Source: Pararobbsia alpina_A (GTDB lineage Bacteria; Pseudomonadota; Gammaproteobacteria; Burkholderiales; Burkholderiaceae). From it: a DNA stretch of 64,000 nucleotides. Where the stretch lies: NCBI RefSeq assembly GCF_965118125.1, contig NZ_OZ221287.1, forward strand, positions 1,550,001-1,614,000, read 5' to 3'. Below are positions 42,852-50,958 of the stretch, piece by piece. Position 1 is the first letter of the stretch; each line of letters begins with the position of its first letter. Made by a program: the position numbers and the translations under genes. The notes beneath the pieces are model-generated. The model worked only from the letters and a program-made list of their open reading frames with translations. It did not search any database and was not told the DNA's origin.

Positions 42852-42873
42852 ACGAAGCCGGTCCGAATGAAGC

Positions 42874-42918
42874 AGGCCTAAGCGACACAGGCCTATGCGA
42901 CGCCGGCCTAAGTGATCT
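42874..42918. repeat. Three imperfect 15-bp tandem repeats
   Basis: Units at 42874, 42889 and 42904 share the core GGCCTAaGcGA with a few changes. They fill the gap between the convergent copD-like and GGDEF-EAL genes and run into the stop of the latter. Confidence 0.6.
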
Positions 42919-45205
42919 CGGCGTTCGTGCACACGCCGTACTTCTCGATCAGCGCGGCGATTTCCGAGGCAGGCACGGGGCGCGAAAACAGGAAGCCTTG
43001 CGCTTCGACGTGGCCGACTGACGCAAGCCACGCGATCTGCTCCTCGGTCTCGGTGCCTTCGACGACCACGGTCAGTCCCAGCGATCGCGCGAGTCCGATG
43101 ATCGCGGACACCATGACGCAGACACTGCGGTCATGCGGAATCGCCTGAACGAACGATTTGTCGACCTTGAGCGTATCGACAGCGAAGCGGTTCAGATACG
43201 ACAGCGACGAATATCCCGTGCCGAAGTCGTCGAGTGCGATGCGCACGCCGAGCCGCTTGAGCGCGAAGATCTTCTCCGACACAAGATCCGGATACTCCAT
43301 CATCGCGGTCTCGGTGATCTCGAGTTCGAGCCGGTAGGGCGGAATATTGAATTCGCGCAGACACCGGCTGACCGTGTCGAGAATGTCGCCGCGCCAGAAT
43401 TGCACCGAAGAGATATTGATCGCGAGCGTCAGCGACCCATAGCCCTGGCGTTGCCAGAGACCGAGCTGGCGGCAGGCCGACTCGAGCACGAAATCGCCGA
43501 TCGGCACGATCAGGCCCGTCGATTCGGCGACCGGGATAAAGTCGCCTGCCGAGATCAGCCCTTGGGTCGGATGATCCCATCGGACCAGAGCCTCAAAACC
43601 GGCGATGCACTTGTGCGTCAGATCGATCTTCGGCTGATAGGCAAGAAACAGCTGCCCTTCGGCGAGGGCGACGCGTAGCTGCTGCTCCCACTTCATCAAA
43701 TGATCGGCGCGATGCGCGAGTGCCGGCGAGTAGAACGCGTAGCAGCCTTTGCCGGCGTCCTTGGCGCTGTACATCGCGAGATCCGCCTTCTTGAGCAAGT
43801 CGATCTCGCTTTCGTCGGCGATCGTGTGCAGCGCGATGCCGATGCTCGCGTGTAATACAAACGCGGTGCCCTGCACATCGAACGGTTCGCGCAGCGTTTG
43901 CTCGATCGATTCGGCCAGCCGCGTCGAGGCTTCCTCGACGTGGTCGCCGCGCACCACCACGACAAATTCGTCGCCGCCGATCCGCGCCAGCATGCCCGCG
44001 TCGCCCACGGTGTCGCCAAGCCGCGTCGCCGTCATCTGAAGGACCGCATCGCCGGCATTGTGGCCGAGGGTATCGTTGACCGTCTTGAAGTTGTCGAGAT
44101 CGATATAGAGCAGCGCGAGGCGGCCGACATGGGTCGCCTGGCCGACCTCGCCGCGCAGCAGCTTGAGCGTGTGGTACCGGTTCGGCAGTTCGGTCAGCAC
44201 GTCGTATTCGACGAGATCGATCATCTCTCGCTCGCGACCGAGCAGTTTCGAGATCAGGCCCGTCGACACCCCGAAAAACGCAATCAGCGCGAGCGTGATG
44301 AACGAGCCCATCATCAGATACACATTGCGCGTGTGATGGTAGTCGGCCAGCTCTTCGGCTTCCGACAGCCCGACGAGTACGCCGAGCGGGTAACCGTCGA
44401 TATGGCGGTACGACACGATGCGCGAGACGCCGTCGATCGGGTCGTCATACACGCCGGACACGTGGCGCCCCGTCGGGTAGTTGCCCGCCGCAGAGAAGGT
44501 GCCCGGGGTCTGCGGGCTGCTGCCGGTGCGCCGCGCGAGGATCACGCCGCTGTCGGACACGACCGAGATCACGCCGTCCTTGCCGATCGCCGCGTTGTTG
44601 TAGAAGTCGTTCGTGAAGTAAGCCGGGTCCTCGGAGACGACCACCACGCCCGCGAACGACCCGTCGGGGAAGTTGAGCCGTCGCGTGATCTGCAGCGTCC
44701 AGTGCCTGGACACCCGCCCGAGCACCGGCGTGCTGATATACAGCTGATCGTCGTTCTCGCGCTTGTGGATCAGGAAGTGTTCCCGATCGGAGAGGTCGAT
44801 CGGCTTGGGATCGGTTTCGGCCGTGGTCGCGATCAGCTTGCCGTTCTGGTCGATCAGCGAGATCTGGATCAGCGTGTCGCTCTGCACGACGCCCTTTTCG
44901 ACGGTGGTGCGCAGATCGAAATGTTCGGGGGACTTCTCGAACTCGAACTTGATAAAGCGCGTGATCTGGTCGACCTGGTGAATCGCCTTGATCGTGTGCT
45001 GTTCGAGCGCCGCAGACAGGATCGCGGCCGATGCGCTCGACTCGCGATACGTGGCCTCTTTTTCGACCTGCAGGCGGGAAAGGATGACGATCCAGAGCAA
45101 GCCCAGCAGCAGGACCCCGAGTAACGGAATCGCAAGCAGTGAGCGACGGCGAATCGCCGAGCGGTCCGCCGAACGCGCCGAGGGTTTTGCGGAGGCGCGT
45201 TTCAT
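42908..45205 (-). CDS. Cache-GGDEF-EAL cyclic-di-GMP signalling protein
   Basis: 765 aa from ATG 45205 (a TTG at 45247 is possible). TM helix about residues 22-42 (LLAIPLLGVLLLGLLWIVIL), a periplasmic double-Cache sensor with YISTPVLGRVSRHW, a second TM at about 290-312, then GGDEF with intact IGGDEFVVVV and EAL with intact GFEALVRWDHP. Both signature motifs are kept, so synthesis and hydrolysis of cyclic di-GMP are both possible; the balance cannot be read. It likely controls motility versus attachment. Monocistronic. Confidence 0.93.
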   Translation of the reverse strand: MKRASAKPSARSADRSAIRRRSLLAIPLLGVLLLGLLWIVILSRLQVEKEATYRESSASAAILSAALEQHTIKAIHQVDQITRFIKFEFEKSPEHFDLRTTVEKGVVQSDTLIQISLIDQNGKLIATTAETDPKPIDLSDREHFLIHKRENDDQLYISTPVLGRVSRHWTLQITRRLNFPDGSFAGVVVVSEDPAYFTNDFYNNAAIGKDGVISVVSDSGVILARRTGSSPQTPGTFSAAGNYPTGRHVSGVYDDPIDGVSRIVSYRHIDGYPLGVLVGLSEAEELADYHHTRNVYLMMGSFITLALIAFFGVSTGLISKLLGREREMIDLVEYDVLTELPNRYHTLKLLRGEVGQATHVGRLALLYIDLDNFKTVNDTLGHNAGDAVLQMTATRLGDTVGDAGMLARIGGDEFVVVVRGDHVEEASTRLAESIEQTLREPFDVQGTAFVLHASIGIALHTIADESEIDLLKKADLAMYSAKDAGKGCYAFYSPALAHRADHLMKWEQQLRVALAEGQLFLAYQPKIDLTHKCIAGFEALVRWDHPTQGLISAGDFIPVAESTGLIVPIGDFVLESACRQLGLWQRQGYGSLTLAINISSVQFWRGDILDTVSRCLREFNIPPYRLELEITETAMMEYPDLVSEKIFALKRLGVRIALDDFGTGYSSLSYLNRFAVDTLKVDKSFVQAIPHDRSVCVMVSAIIGLARSLGLTVVVEGTETEEQIAWLASVGHVEAQGFLFSRPVPASEIAALIEKYGVCTNAEIT

Positions 45206-45451
45206 CGAGGTGCGCCGCGCCTGACAATGCCGCGCACGCCCCCGCAAAGGTCAGCCCGAAGTGTCGAAGGTTGCCGCATGTCCCCGGATCGAAAGAAGCC
45301 CAAGGGGCGTGTGAAGGGGTGATGCACAGCACGTCACAGCAAATAACAGCACGTCAGAGCACGTAATGGCACGTTTAGCCGCGCAGTCGATACACGGCTA
45401 AACGATCGAAATAGTAGCGAAAACTGTCAGGAAAGGGAAAACAAAAGGAAA

Positions 45452-45472
45452 CGGCCCCGATCCGGGGCCGTC
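45452..45472 (-). terminator. Terminator after ridA-like gene
   Basis: ACGGCCCC (45452-45459), 5-nt loop, GGGGCCGT (45465-45472). On the - strand a T-rich run follows. It ends the four-gene unit that starts at 49110. The rest of 45206-45588 shows no gene. Confidence 0.75.
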
Positions 45473-45588
45473 TTTGCGAGGAGGATTGCTGCCTTCGCCG
45501 CCACGCGGCGATGTGAACATTCCCAAGCGGCGTTTGAACAGACGTTTGTTCTTTCAGCCCGGTCAAGGCAGGGCCGGAACGACCGGGC

Positions 45589-46053
45589 TCAGCGCACCTC
45601 GGCGATCAGTTCGATCTCGACACAGGCGCCGAGCGGGATCTGTGCGACGCCAAAGGCGGAGCGCGCATGCTTGCCGGCGTCGCCGAACACTTCGACGAAC
45701 AGCTCTGAAGCACCGTTCGTGACGAGATGCTGTTCGGTGAACTCGAGCGTCGAGTTCACGAGGCTCATGACCTTCACGATGCGCGTCACGCGGTTCAGGT
45801 CACCCGTATGGGCATGCAGCGTGGCGATCAGGTCGATGGCCACGGCGCGGGCCGCTTCGCGGCCTTCTTCCGTCGAAATCCCGCCGCCGAGCTTGCCGGC
45901 CCAGACCTTGCCGTCGCGCTTGGCGATATGGCCCGACAGCAGGACGGTGTTCCCCGTCTGGGCGCTCATCACATACGCCGCGGCCGGCGCGCCCGCAGCG
46001 GGCAATTCAATGCCGAGTGACTTCAGCTTCGCGTAAACATCCTGAGTGGTCAT
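45589..46053 (-). CDS. RidA/YjgF-family protein
   Basis: 154 aa, the long YjgF-like subtype: LSGHIAKRDGKVWAGKLGG, then TRIVKVMSLVNSTLEFTEQH and a C-terminal GACVEIELIAEV with the family's Glu. RidA proteins deaminate reactive enamine/imine intermediates released by PLP enzymes. It lies 19 bp after the aminotransferase gene, a functional match. Confidence 0.9.
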   Translation of the reverse strand: MTTQDVYAKLKSLGIELPAAGAPAAAYVMSAQTGNTVLLSGHIAKRDGKVWAGKLGGGISTEEGREAARAVAIDLIATLHAHTGDLNRVTRIVKVMSLVNSTLEFTEQHLVTNGASELFVEVFGDAGKHARSAFGVAQIPLGACVEIELIAEVR

Positions 46054-46072
46054 GCTCTCTCCAGTGAGTGGG

Positions 46073-47269
46073 TCAGATGCGTGCCCGGATCAGTGCGGCG
46101 AGGCGAGCGATGCCCTCGTCGATCTTGGCCGGCGGCACCGTCACGAACGACAGCCGCAGTGTGTTCATGCGGGGTTCGTTCGCGTAGAACGGCGCGCCCG
46201 GCACGAAGGCGACGTGTTCGGCGATCGCGGCCTGCAGGAGTTCCATCGAATCGATCTGCGAGGGCAGGTCGACCCACAGGAACATACCGCCTTCGGGCCG
46301 GTTCCAGCTTACGCCTTCGGGCATGTGCGTGCCGAGCGCCGCGAGCATGGCCTCGCACTGCTCGCGATACAGCGTACGGATCTCGGGGATGTGCTCGTCG
46401 AGGAAACCGTCCTTGATGACCTCGTAGGCAACGCGCTGCGTAAAGCTCGGCGTGTGCAGGTCGGTGGCTTGCTTCGCTTGAACGAGCTTGAAGTGCAGCG
46501 TCTCGGGGCCGATCAGATAGCCGAGGCGAAGGCCCGGGGCCAGCACCTTCGAGAAGGTGCCGAGATGGACGATATGTTCGGGCGCGAGCGACAGCAGCGT
46601 CGGCAGAGGGGTGCCGCGATAGTCGAGCGCACCGTACGGATCGTCTTCGATGACCGGGAATGCGCCTTCGCGCGCCAGCGCGGCGAGCGCTTCGCGGCGG
46701 GCGAGCGGCAAGCGGCGGCCCGTCGGGTTCTGGAAGTTCGGCTGTGCGTAGAGCAGTCGCGCGTCGTCAACCAGTTCAGGAGTCAGTCCTTCGGGGACCA
46801 GACCTGCCTCGTCGGTCGGCACCTGCACATACTTCGGCTCATAGAGCGAGAACGATTGCAGCGCGCCGAGATACGTCGGGGTTTCGACGAGCACTTTGCT
46901 GCCCGGATCGATCAGCGTCTTGCCGAGCAGATCCAGCGCCTGTTGCGAACCGGTTGTGATCAGCACCTGCGAAGGGCGGATCGTGACGTCGCCGGTCGAG
47001 TAGCGGCGGGCGACCCATTCACGCAGCGGCAGATACCCTTCGGTCGCGCTGTACTGGAGCGACGCCGTCGGGTTGTCGGTCAGCACGCGCTGAGCGGCTT
47101 CGGCGATGCGCTGCGTCGGGAACGTCGCGGGCGAGGGCAGGCCACCGGCAAACGAGATGACATCGGGCTGTTCGGTGACCTTGAGGATCTCGCGGATTGC
47201 CGAGCTCGTGAGCTTGCGCGCACGCTCGGAAAGGGGCCACTCGGCGATGGAAAGGTCACGTTGGTTCAT
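46073..47269 (-). CDS. PLP-dependent class I aminotransferase (2-aminoadipate/kynurenine type)
   Basis: 398 aa. The N-terminus VISFAGGLPSPATFP and the PLP loop TFSKVLAPGLRLGYL (Schiff-base Lys in FSK) place it in the fold-type I group of LysN/kynurenine aminotransferase II-like enzymes; QPNFQNPTGRRL is the Asn-Pro-Thr-Gly cofactor motif and IEDDPYG holds the pyridine-nitrogen Asp. Transfers an amino group from an unidentified amino acid to a 2-oxoacid. The MocR regulator at 49380 is the probable controller. Confidence 0.9.
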   Translation of the reverse strand: MNQRDLSIAEWPLSERARKLTSSAIREILKVTEQPDVISFAGGLPSPATFPTQRIAEAAQRVLTDNPTASLQYSATEGYLPLREWVARRYSTGDVTIRPSQVLITTGSQQALDLLGKTLIDPGSKVLVETPTYLGALQSFSLYEPKYVQVPTDEAGLVPEGLTPELVDDARLLYAQPNFQNPTGRRLPLARREALAALAREGAFPVIEDDPYGALDYRGTPLPTLLSLAPEHIVHLGTFSKVLAPGLRLGYLIGPETLHFKLVQAKQATDLHTPSFTQRVAYEVIKDGFLDEHIPEIRTLYREQCEAMLAALGTHMPEGVSWNRPEGGMFLWVDLPSQIDSMELLQAAIAEHVAFVPGAPFYANEPRMNTLRLSFVTVPPAKIDEGIARLAALIRARI

Positions 47270-47435
47270 GTCAGGGCTCTCGCACTAGAGGTCAGGCCTG
47301 CGAAAGGGCAGCACAGGCCCGACACGGAAATCGGGTAAGACGGGATGCGATCTGGCCATCCAGGCTCGTGTCGAGCGATTCTAGACAGCGCGCGGGATGA
47401 ATGGGCTAGTCTGAATCGCTCACGTCCCGGCCCGT

Positions 47436-48383
47436 TCAGGTACCGGGCTGGACCGCGGGCCCGTTTTTGTCGGACCTGGCAGGCACTGGCGCATGGGTCA
47501 CCGCGGCACGCCGGCCCGCGACCACGGTCGCAAGCACGGCAGCGGCAAACAGCCAGCTGATGGGCGCGACGGATTCGCCGAACCAGAGCGCGGAAAACCC
47601 GAGCGTCAGGAAGATCTGGAGCAATTGTACTTGCCCGACGCGGGCAATGCCGCCTCTTGCGAGTCCGGCGTACCACGCGAAGAAGCCGAGGAACTGCGAA
47701 AACATGGCGAGATAGCCGAATGCGAACCAGACATGCGGCGTGATCGGGCCTGCCTGATGCCAGGCGAGCCAGCCGACCGGCACGGCCAGAACGGGGGCGG
47801 ACAGCACGAGCGTCCAGCAGATGACCTGCCAGTCACCGAGTTCTTTCGCGAGACGGGCGCCTTCGGTGTAGCCGAGGCCGCCGGTAATGACCGCGGCCAG
47901 CATCCACAGATCCCCGACCGCCGGCGCGCCGTGTCCGGTGATCACGGCATACGTGACGACGAGCGCGCTGCCCAGCACCGCAAAACCCCAGAACGCGCGC
48001 GACGGGCGTTCGTGCGAGAGCATGACCGCCCAGATGGCGGTGGCCAGCGGCAGCAAGCCGTTGACGACGGCGCCATGCGACGCGGGCACCGTCTTGAGGG
48101 CGATGCCCGAAAACACCGGAAAGCCGACGACCACGCCAAGTGCGGTGACGCCGAGCCGGGCGATCTGCACGCGGTTCGGGAAGCGCTCCCGCCGCCAGAG
48201 CAGCAGCACGGCCGCCGGAAATGCCGCGACGAATGCGCGTCCGAGCCCGACGAGCACCGGGTTGATCTGCGTGATCGCCACGTGCGTCATCGGCAGCGAC
48301 AGACTGAAGGTCACGACGCCCAGCAGGCCGAGCAGCAGGCCCTGAGTCGGATGGTACGGAGTGCGGTTTGGCGTCGATGACAT
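47436..48383 (-). CDS. EamA/DMT-family exporter
   Basis: 315 aa from ATG 48383, ten hydrophobic helices in two EamA repeats (GLLLGLLGVVTFSLSLPM at the start, VWFAFGYLAMFSQFLGFFAW in the second half). DMT proteins of this kind export amino acids or metabolites across the inner membrane. The gene follows the VOC gene by 22 bp and precedes the aminotransferase by about 165 bp. Confidence 0.88.
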   Translation of the reverse strand: MSSTPNRTPYHPTQGLLLGLLGVVTFSLSLPMTHVAITQINPVLVGLGRAFVAAFPAAVLLLWRRERFPNRVQIARLGVTALGVVVGFPVFSGIALKTVPASHGAVVNGLLPLATAIWAVMLSHERPSRAFWGFAVLGSALVVTYAVITGHGAPAVGDLWMLAAVITGGLGYTEGARLAKELGDWQVICWTLVLSAPVLAVPVGWLAWHQAGPITPHVWFAFGYLAMFSQFLGFFAWYAGLARGGIARVGQVQLLQIFLTLGFSALWFGESVAPISWLFAAAVLATVVAGRRAAVTHAPVPARSDKNGPAVQPGT

Positions 48384-48405
48384 GGCGGTGTCCTGCAGAT
48401 CAGGG

Positions 48406-49110
48406 CTAGCGCAGCGTGCGCGGTCCCTGTGGGGTGTCGAATTCAGCGGCAAGGCTCGGTCCGACCAGCGTCGGCTCGAGGGAGATCAACGACGTGGCGC
48501 CGAGCCAGTCGAGGTATTTCGTGAGGCTGGCGACGTTGGCATGGAAGCCGTTCAGGCGTTTGAGCGCGACACCGTGATACGGCAGACGGTCGCTCGGATG
48601 CACCGGCAGGTCCCACTGGATAAGGCTCGGCAACACGCCGTCGCCATTGCGTTTCCAGCTCGGAAAGGCGCCGTTCTCGGGCACGCCGATATGCCAGGCG
48701 AAGTCGCCGCGCTGCATCGGCATCAAGGGGGCGATCCGGTCGGGATACTGCTTTTGCCACAGTGCAAGCTGGCGCGGGCGTTCAACGCGTGCCACCCAGT
48801 GCGCGAGATACGGGCCATCGGCGAGGCGCGCCTTGACGGTCTTGCCGTCGAGGCCGAACCAGCGCTTGCGCTCGGGCGCGGGAGCGGTCGGGTCTACCGC
48901 GATCACTTCGAGGTACACACCGCCCCACAGGCCCAGCAGCGTGTTGTGCGTGCCCATGCCCGGATGCTGGCCACCCGGGGAAAACAGCGCCGGGTCGATA
49001 TCGAGCGAACTCGCCACGTGTTGAACCCCGGCCTCGAGCGAGGGCGCGGCCACGACGAGGTGGTCGATATGCACGGCGTGAGCGGAGCGGACGGATTGAG
49101 CGACGTTCAT
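48406..49110 (-). CDS. VOC/glyoxalase-like protein
   Basis: 234 aa from ATG 49110. N-terminal HIDHLVVAAPSLEAGVQHV is the beta-alpha start of a VOC module (Glyoxalase_3 type), with LGLWGGVYLEVIAVDP supplying a second metal-side strand. Such proteins are metal-dependent isomerases, lyases or dioxygenases; the substrate is not evident. First gene of the - strand unit, divergent from mocR. Confidence 0.8.
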   Translation of the reverse strand: MNVAQSVRSAHAVHIDHLVVAAPSLEAGVQHVASSLDIDPALFSPGGQHPGMGTHNTLLGLWGGVYLEVIAVDPTAPAPERKRWFGLDGKTVKARLADGPYLAHWVARVERPRQLALWQKQYPDRIAPLMPMQRGDFAWHIGVPENGAFPSWKRNGDGVLPSLIQWDLPVHPSDRLPYHGVALKRLNGFHANVASLTKYLDWLGATSLISLEPTLVGPSLAAEFDTPQGPRTLR

Positions 49111-49164
49111 AGATATGCGGCGTTCGGTGGCAGGTAGGCAAAGACGGGCCGGTGCAACACACGT

Positions 49165-49211
49165 CGTGCAGATCAATCGTGCAGATTCAATGCACAAGTT
49201 CAATGCACAAG
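49165..49211. repeat. Period-13 repeat array upstream of the VOC gene
   Basis: Two CGTGCAGATYMAA-type units (49165-49177, 49178-49190) merge into two tandem copies of TTCAATGCACAAG (49186-49198, 49199-49211). The 13-bp period runs over about 47 bp, 55-100 bp before the VOC start codon. Possibly regulator binding sites. Confidence 0.6.
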
Positions 49212-49310
49212 TGTTGTTCGCACGCCGCGCCCGATCGAATTTCATCAAAGCGGGCGATGATAGAAGAACACAAGCCTGACGAGGAGCCTAACTGCATCGT
49301 GCGTACACTT

Positions 49311-49371
49311 TACCGGGTCGTACCGGGCCAGTAACGGTACAATCCGGCAAATACTTTTCTGTACAGTCCGG
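49311..49371 (+). promoter_or_regulatory. Candidate MocR operator/promoter region
   Basis: Direct repeats TACCGGG at 49311 and 49321, then GTACAATCCGG (49337-49347) and GTACAGTCCGG (49361-49371), just before the mocR ATG. MocR regulators typically bind direct repeats in the divergent region, so this is the best operator candidate. Confidence 0.5.
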
Positions 49372-49379
49372 AGCCGGGC

Positions 49380-50873
49380 ATGCCGCTTCCCACACCGCCA
49401 GAAGACCGTACGCCGGGGCATCCCGGCACTGAACTCATCCCCTCGCCGGTTGAATCGGCTCAGCTCACGCTGGTCGAACAGCTCGTTCAGTGGGGCCGGC
49501 GCCGTATTGAAGAGCGCGTTTTTCGTCCCGGCATGCGAATGCCGTCGATCCGTCGGCTCGCGATCGATAAGGGTGTATCGCGTTTTACCGTGGTCGAAGC
49601 CTACGAACGGCTCGTCGCACAGGGCTATCTCGATTCGCGCCGCGGCTCCGGCTTTTACGTGCGCGAGCCCGCCGGCGCGCTCGCGCACACGCCGCGCGTC
49701 GCGGCGGCGGTCGGGCACGCGATCGACGTGGTCTGGCTGCTGCGCAATATGATCGGCACGACCAGTCCGGAGAAGGGCCCCGGGCTCGGCTATCTGCCCA
49801 ATCGCTGGCTCGATGGCGAACTGATCGCCAATTCCTTGCGCGCGCTCGGACGCCAGGGCGGCGCGCAACTGCTGCAGCTCGGTACGCCGCAAGGTTTTTA
49901 TCCGCTGCGCCAGCAGTTGCAGACGCGCTTGTCGGAACTCGAAATCGCTGCCTCGCCTGATCAGATCGTGATGACATCGGGCATCACGCAGGCGCTCGAC
50001 CTGATTGCTCGCCTCTATGTGCAACCCGGCGATACGGTGCTGGTCGGCGATCCGGCGTGGTTTCAGATGTTTGGCCGCTTCGCCTCGCAGGGCGCGCGGC
50101 TTGTCGGCGTGCCTTATACGGCCGATGGACCGGACCTCGATGCGCTCGAGCGGCTGGTCATCGAGTGGAAGCCGAAGATGCTCGTGCTCAATACGGTGCT
50201 CCACAACCCTACCGGCACGTCGCTGGGCGCCGCGCAGGCGTTCCGCATTCTCAAGATCGCCGAGGAGCATGACCTGATCGTCGTCGAGGACGATATTTAT
50301 TGCGATCTCGCTACGCCGACATCGACGACGACCCGCCTCGCGAGCCTCGATCAGCTCAAGCGCGTGATTTATCTCGGCAGCTTCTCGAAAACACTGGCCG
50401 CCAACCTGCGCGTCGGCTTCGCCGCGTGTTCGCCCGACGTTGCGCGTGCGCTGACCGACCAGAAGATGCTTGTCGGCATGACGAGCCCCGAACTTAACGA
50501 GCGCGTCGTGTTCAAGGTCCTGACCGAGGGCCACTACCGGCGCCACGCCGAGCGCTTGCGCAGCCGGCTCGATACCGTCCGCGAACGTACGGCGAGAGCG
50601 CTCGAAAAGGTCGGTTTCCGCTTGTTCTCCGCGCCCGGACACGGCATGTTCCACTGGGCCGATACAGGCGTCGATACGGCCGTGCTCACCGCCGCAGGCC
50701 ATGAAGCCGGGTATTTGCTCGCACCGGGCGCGCTCTTTTCGCCGAACCAGTCGCCATCGACGTGGATGCGGTTCAATATTGCGAATTGCGGCGATCCCGG
50801 GCTCATGGACTTTCTGGCCCGGGCCCTCGATCGAGGCGTGGAGCGCAAAGAGCCGGTCGCGCTGGCCAGCTAG
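49380..50873 (+). CDS. MocR-family regulator (GntR HTH plus aminotransferase fold)
   Basis: 497 aa. Residues about 28-100 are a GntR winged helix (MRMPSIRRLAIDKGVSRFTVVEAYERL, core SRFTVVEAYERL), then an aminotransferase-like domain with LHNPTGTSLG and the PLP Lys in GSFSKTLAANLRVG. MocR proteins sense an amino acid through PLP and bind divergent promoters. The - strand VOC/EamA/aminotransferase/RidA unit is the likely target. An autoregulatory direct repeat precedes the ATG. Confidence 0.92.
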   Translation: MPLPTPPEDRTPGHPGTELIPSPVESAQLTLVEQLVQWGRRRIEERVFRPGMRMPSIRRLAIDKGVSRFTVVEAYERLVAQGYLDSRRGSGFYVREPAGALAHTPRVAAAVGHAIDVVWLLRNMIGTTSPEKGPGLGYLPNRWLDGELIANSLRALGRQGGAQLLQLGTPQGFYPLRQQLQTRLSELEIAASPDQIVMTSGITQALDLIARLYVQPGDTVLVGDPAWFQMFGRFASQGARLVGVPYTADGPDLDALERLVIEWKPKMLVLNTVLHNPTGTSLGAAQAFRILKIAEEHDLIVVEDDIYCDLATPTSTTTRLASLDQLKRVIYLGSFSKTLAANLRVGFAACSPDVARALTDQKMLVGMTSPELNERVVFKVLTEGHYRRHAERLRSRLDTVRERTARALEKVGFRLFSAPGHGMFHWADTGVDTAVLTAAGHEAGYLLAPGALFSPNQSPSTWMRFNIANCGDPGLMDFLARALDRGVERKEPVALAS

Positions 50874-50878
50874 CCCCC

Positions 50879-50906
50879 CTTGAAACCCGCCTGTCCGGCC
50901 CTATAT
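50879..50906 (+). promoter_or_regulatory. Sigma-32 heat-shock promoter of htpG
   Basis: CTTGAA (50879-50884), 14 bp, CCCTATAT (50899-50906), close to the sigma-32 consensus CTTGAA-N14-CCCCATNT. It starts right after the mocR stop codon and about 50 bp before the htpG ATG. Confidence 0.75.
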
Positions 50907-50958
50907 AACGGGTCGTTGTTTTACTATTCACCCCCGATTTCCATAAGAGGTTGATTCG

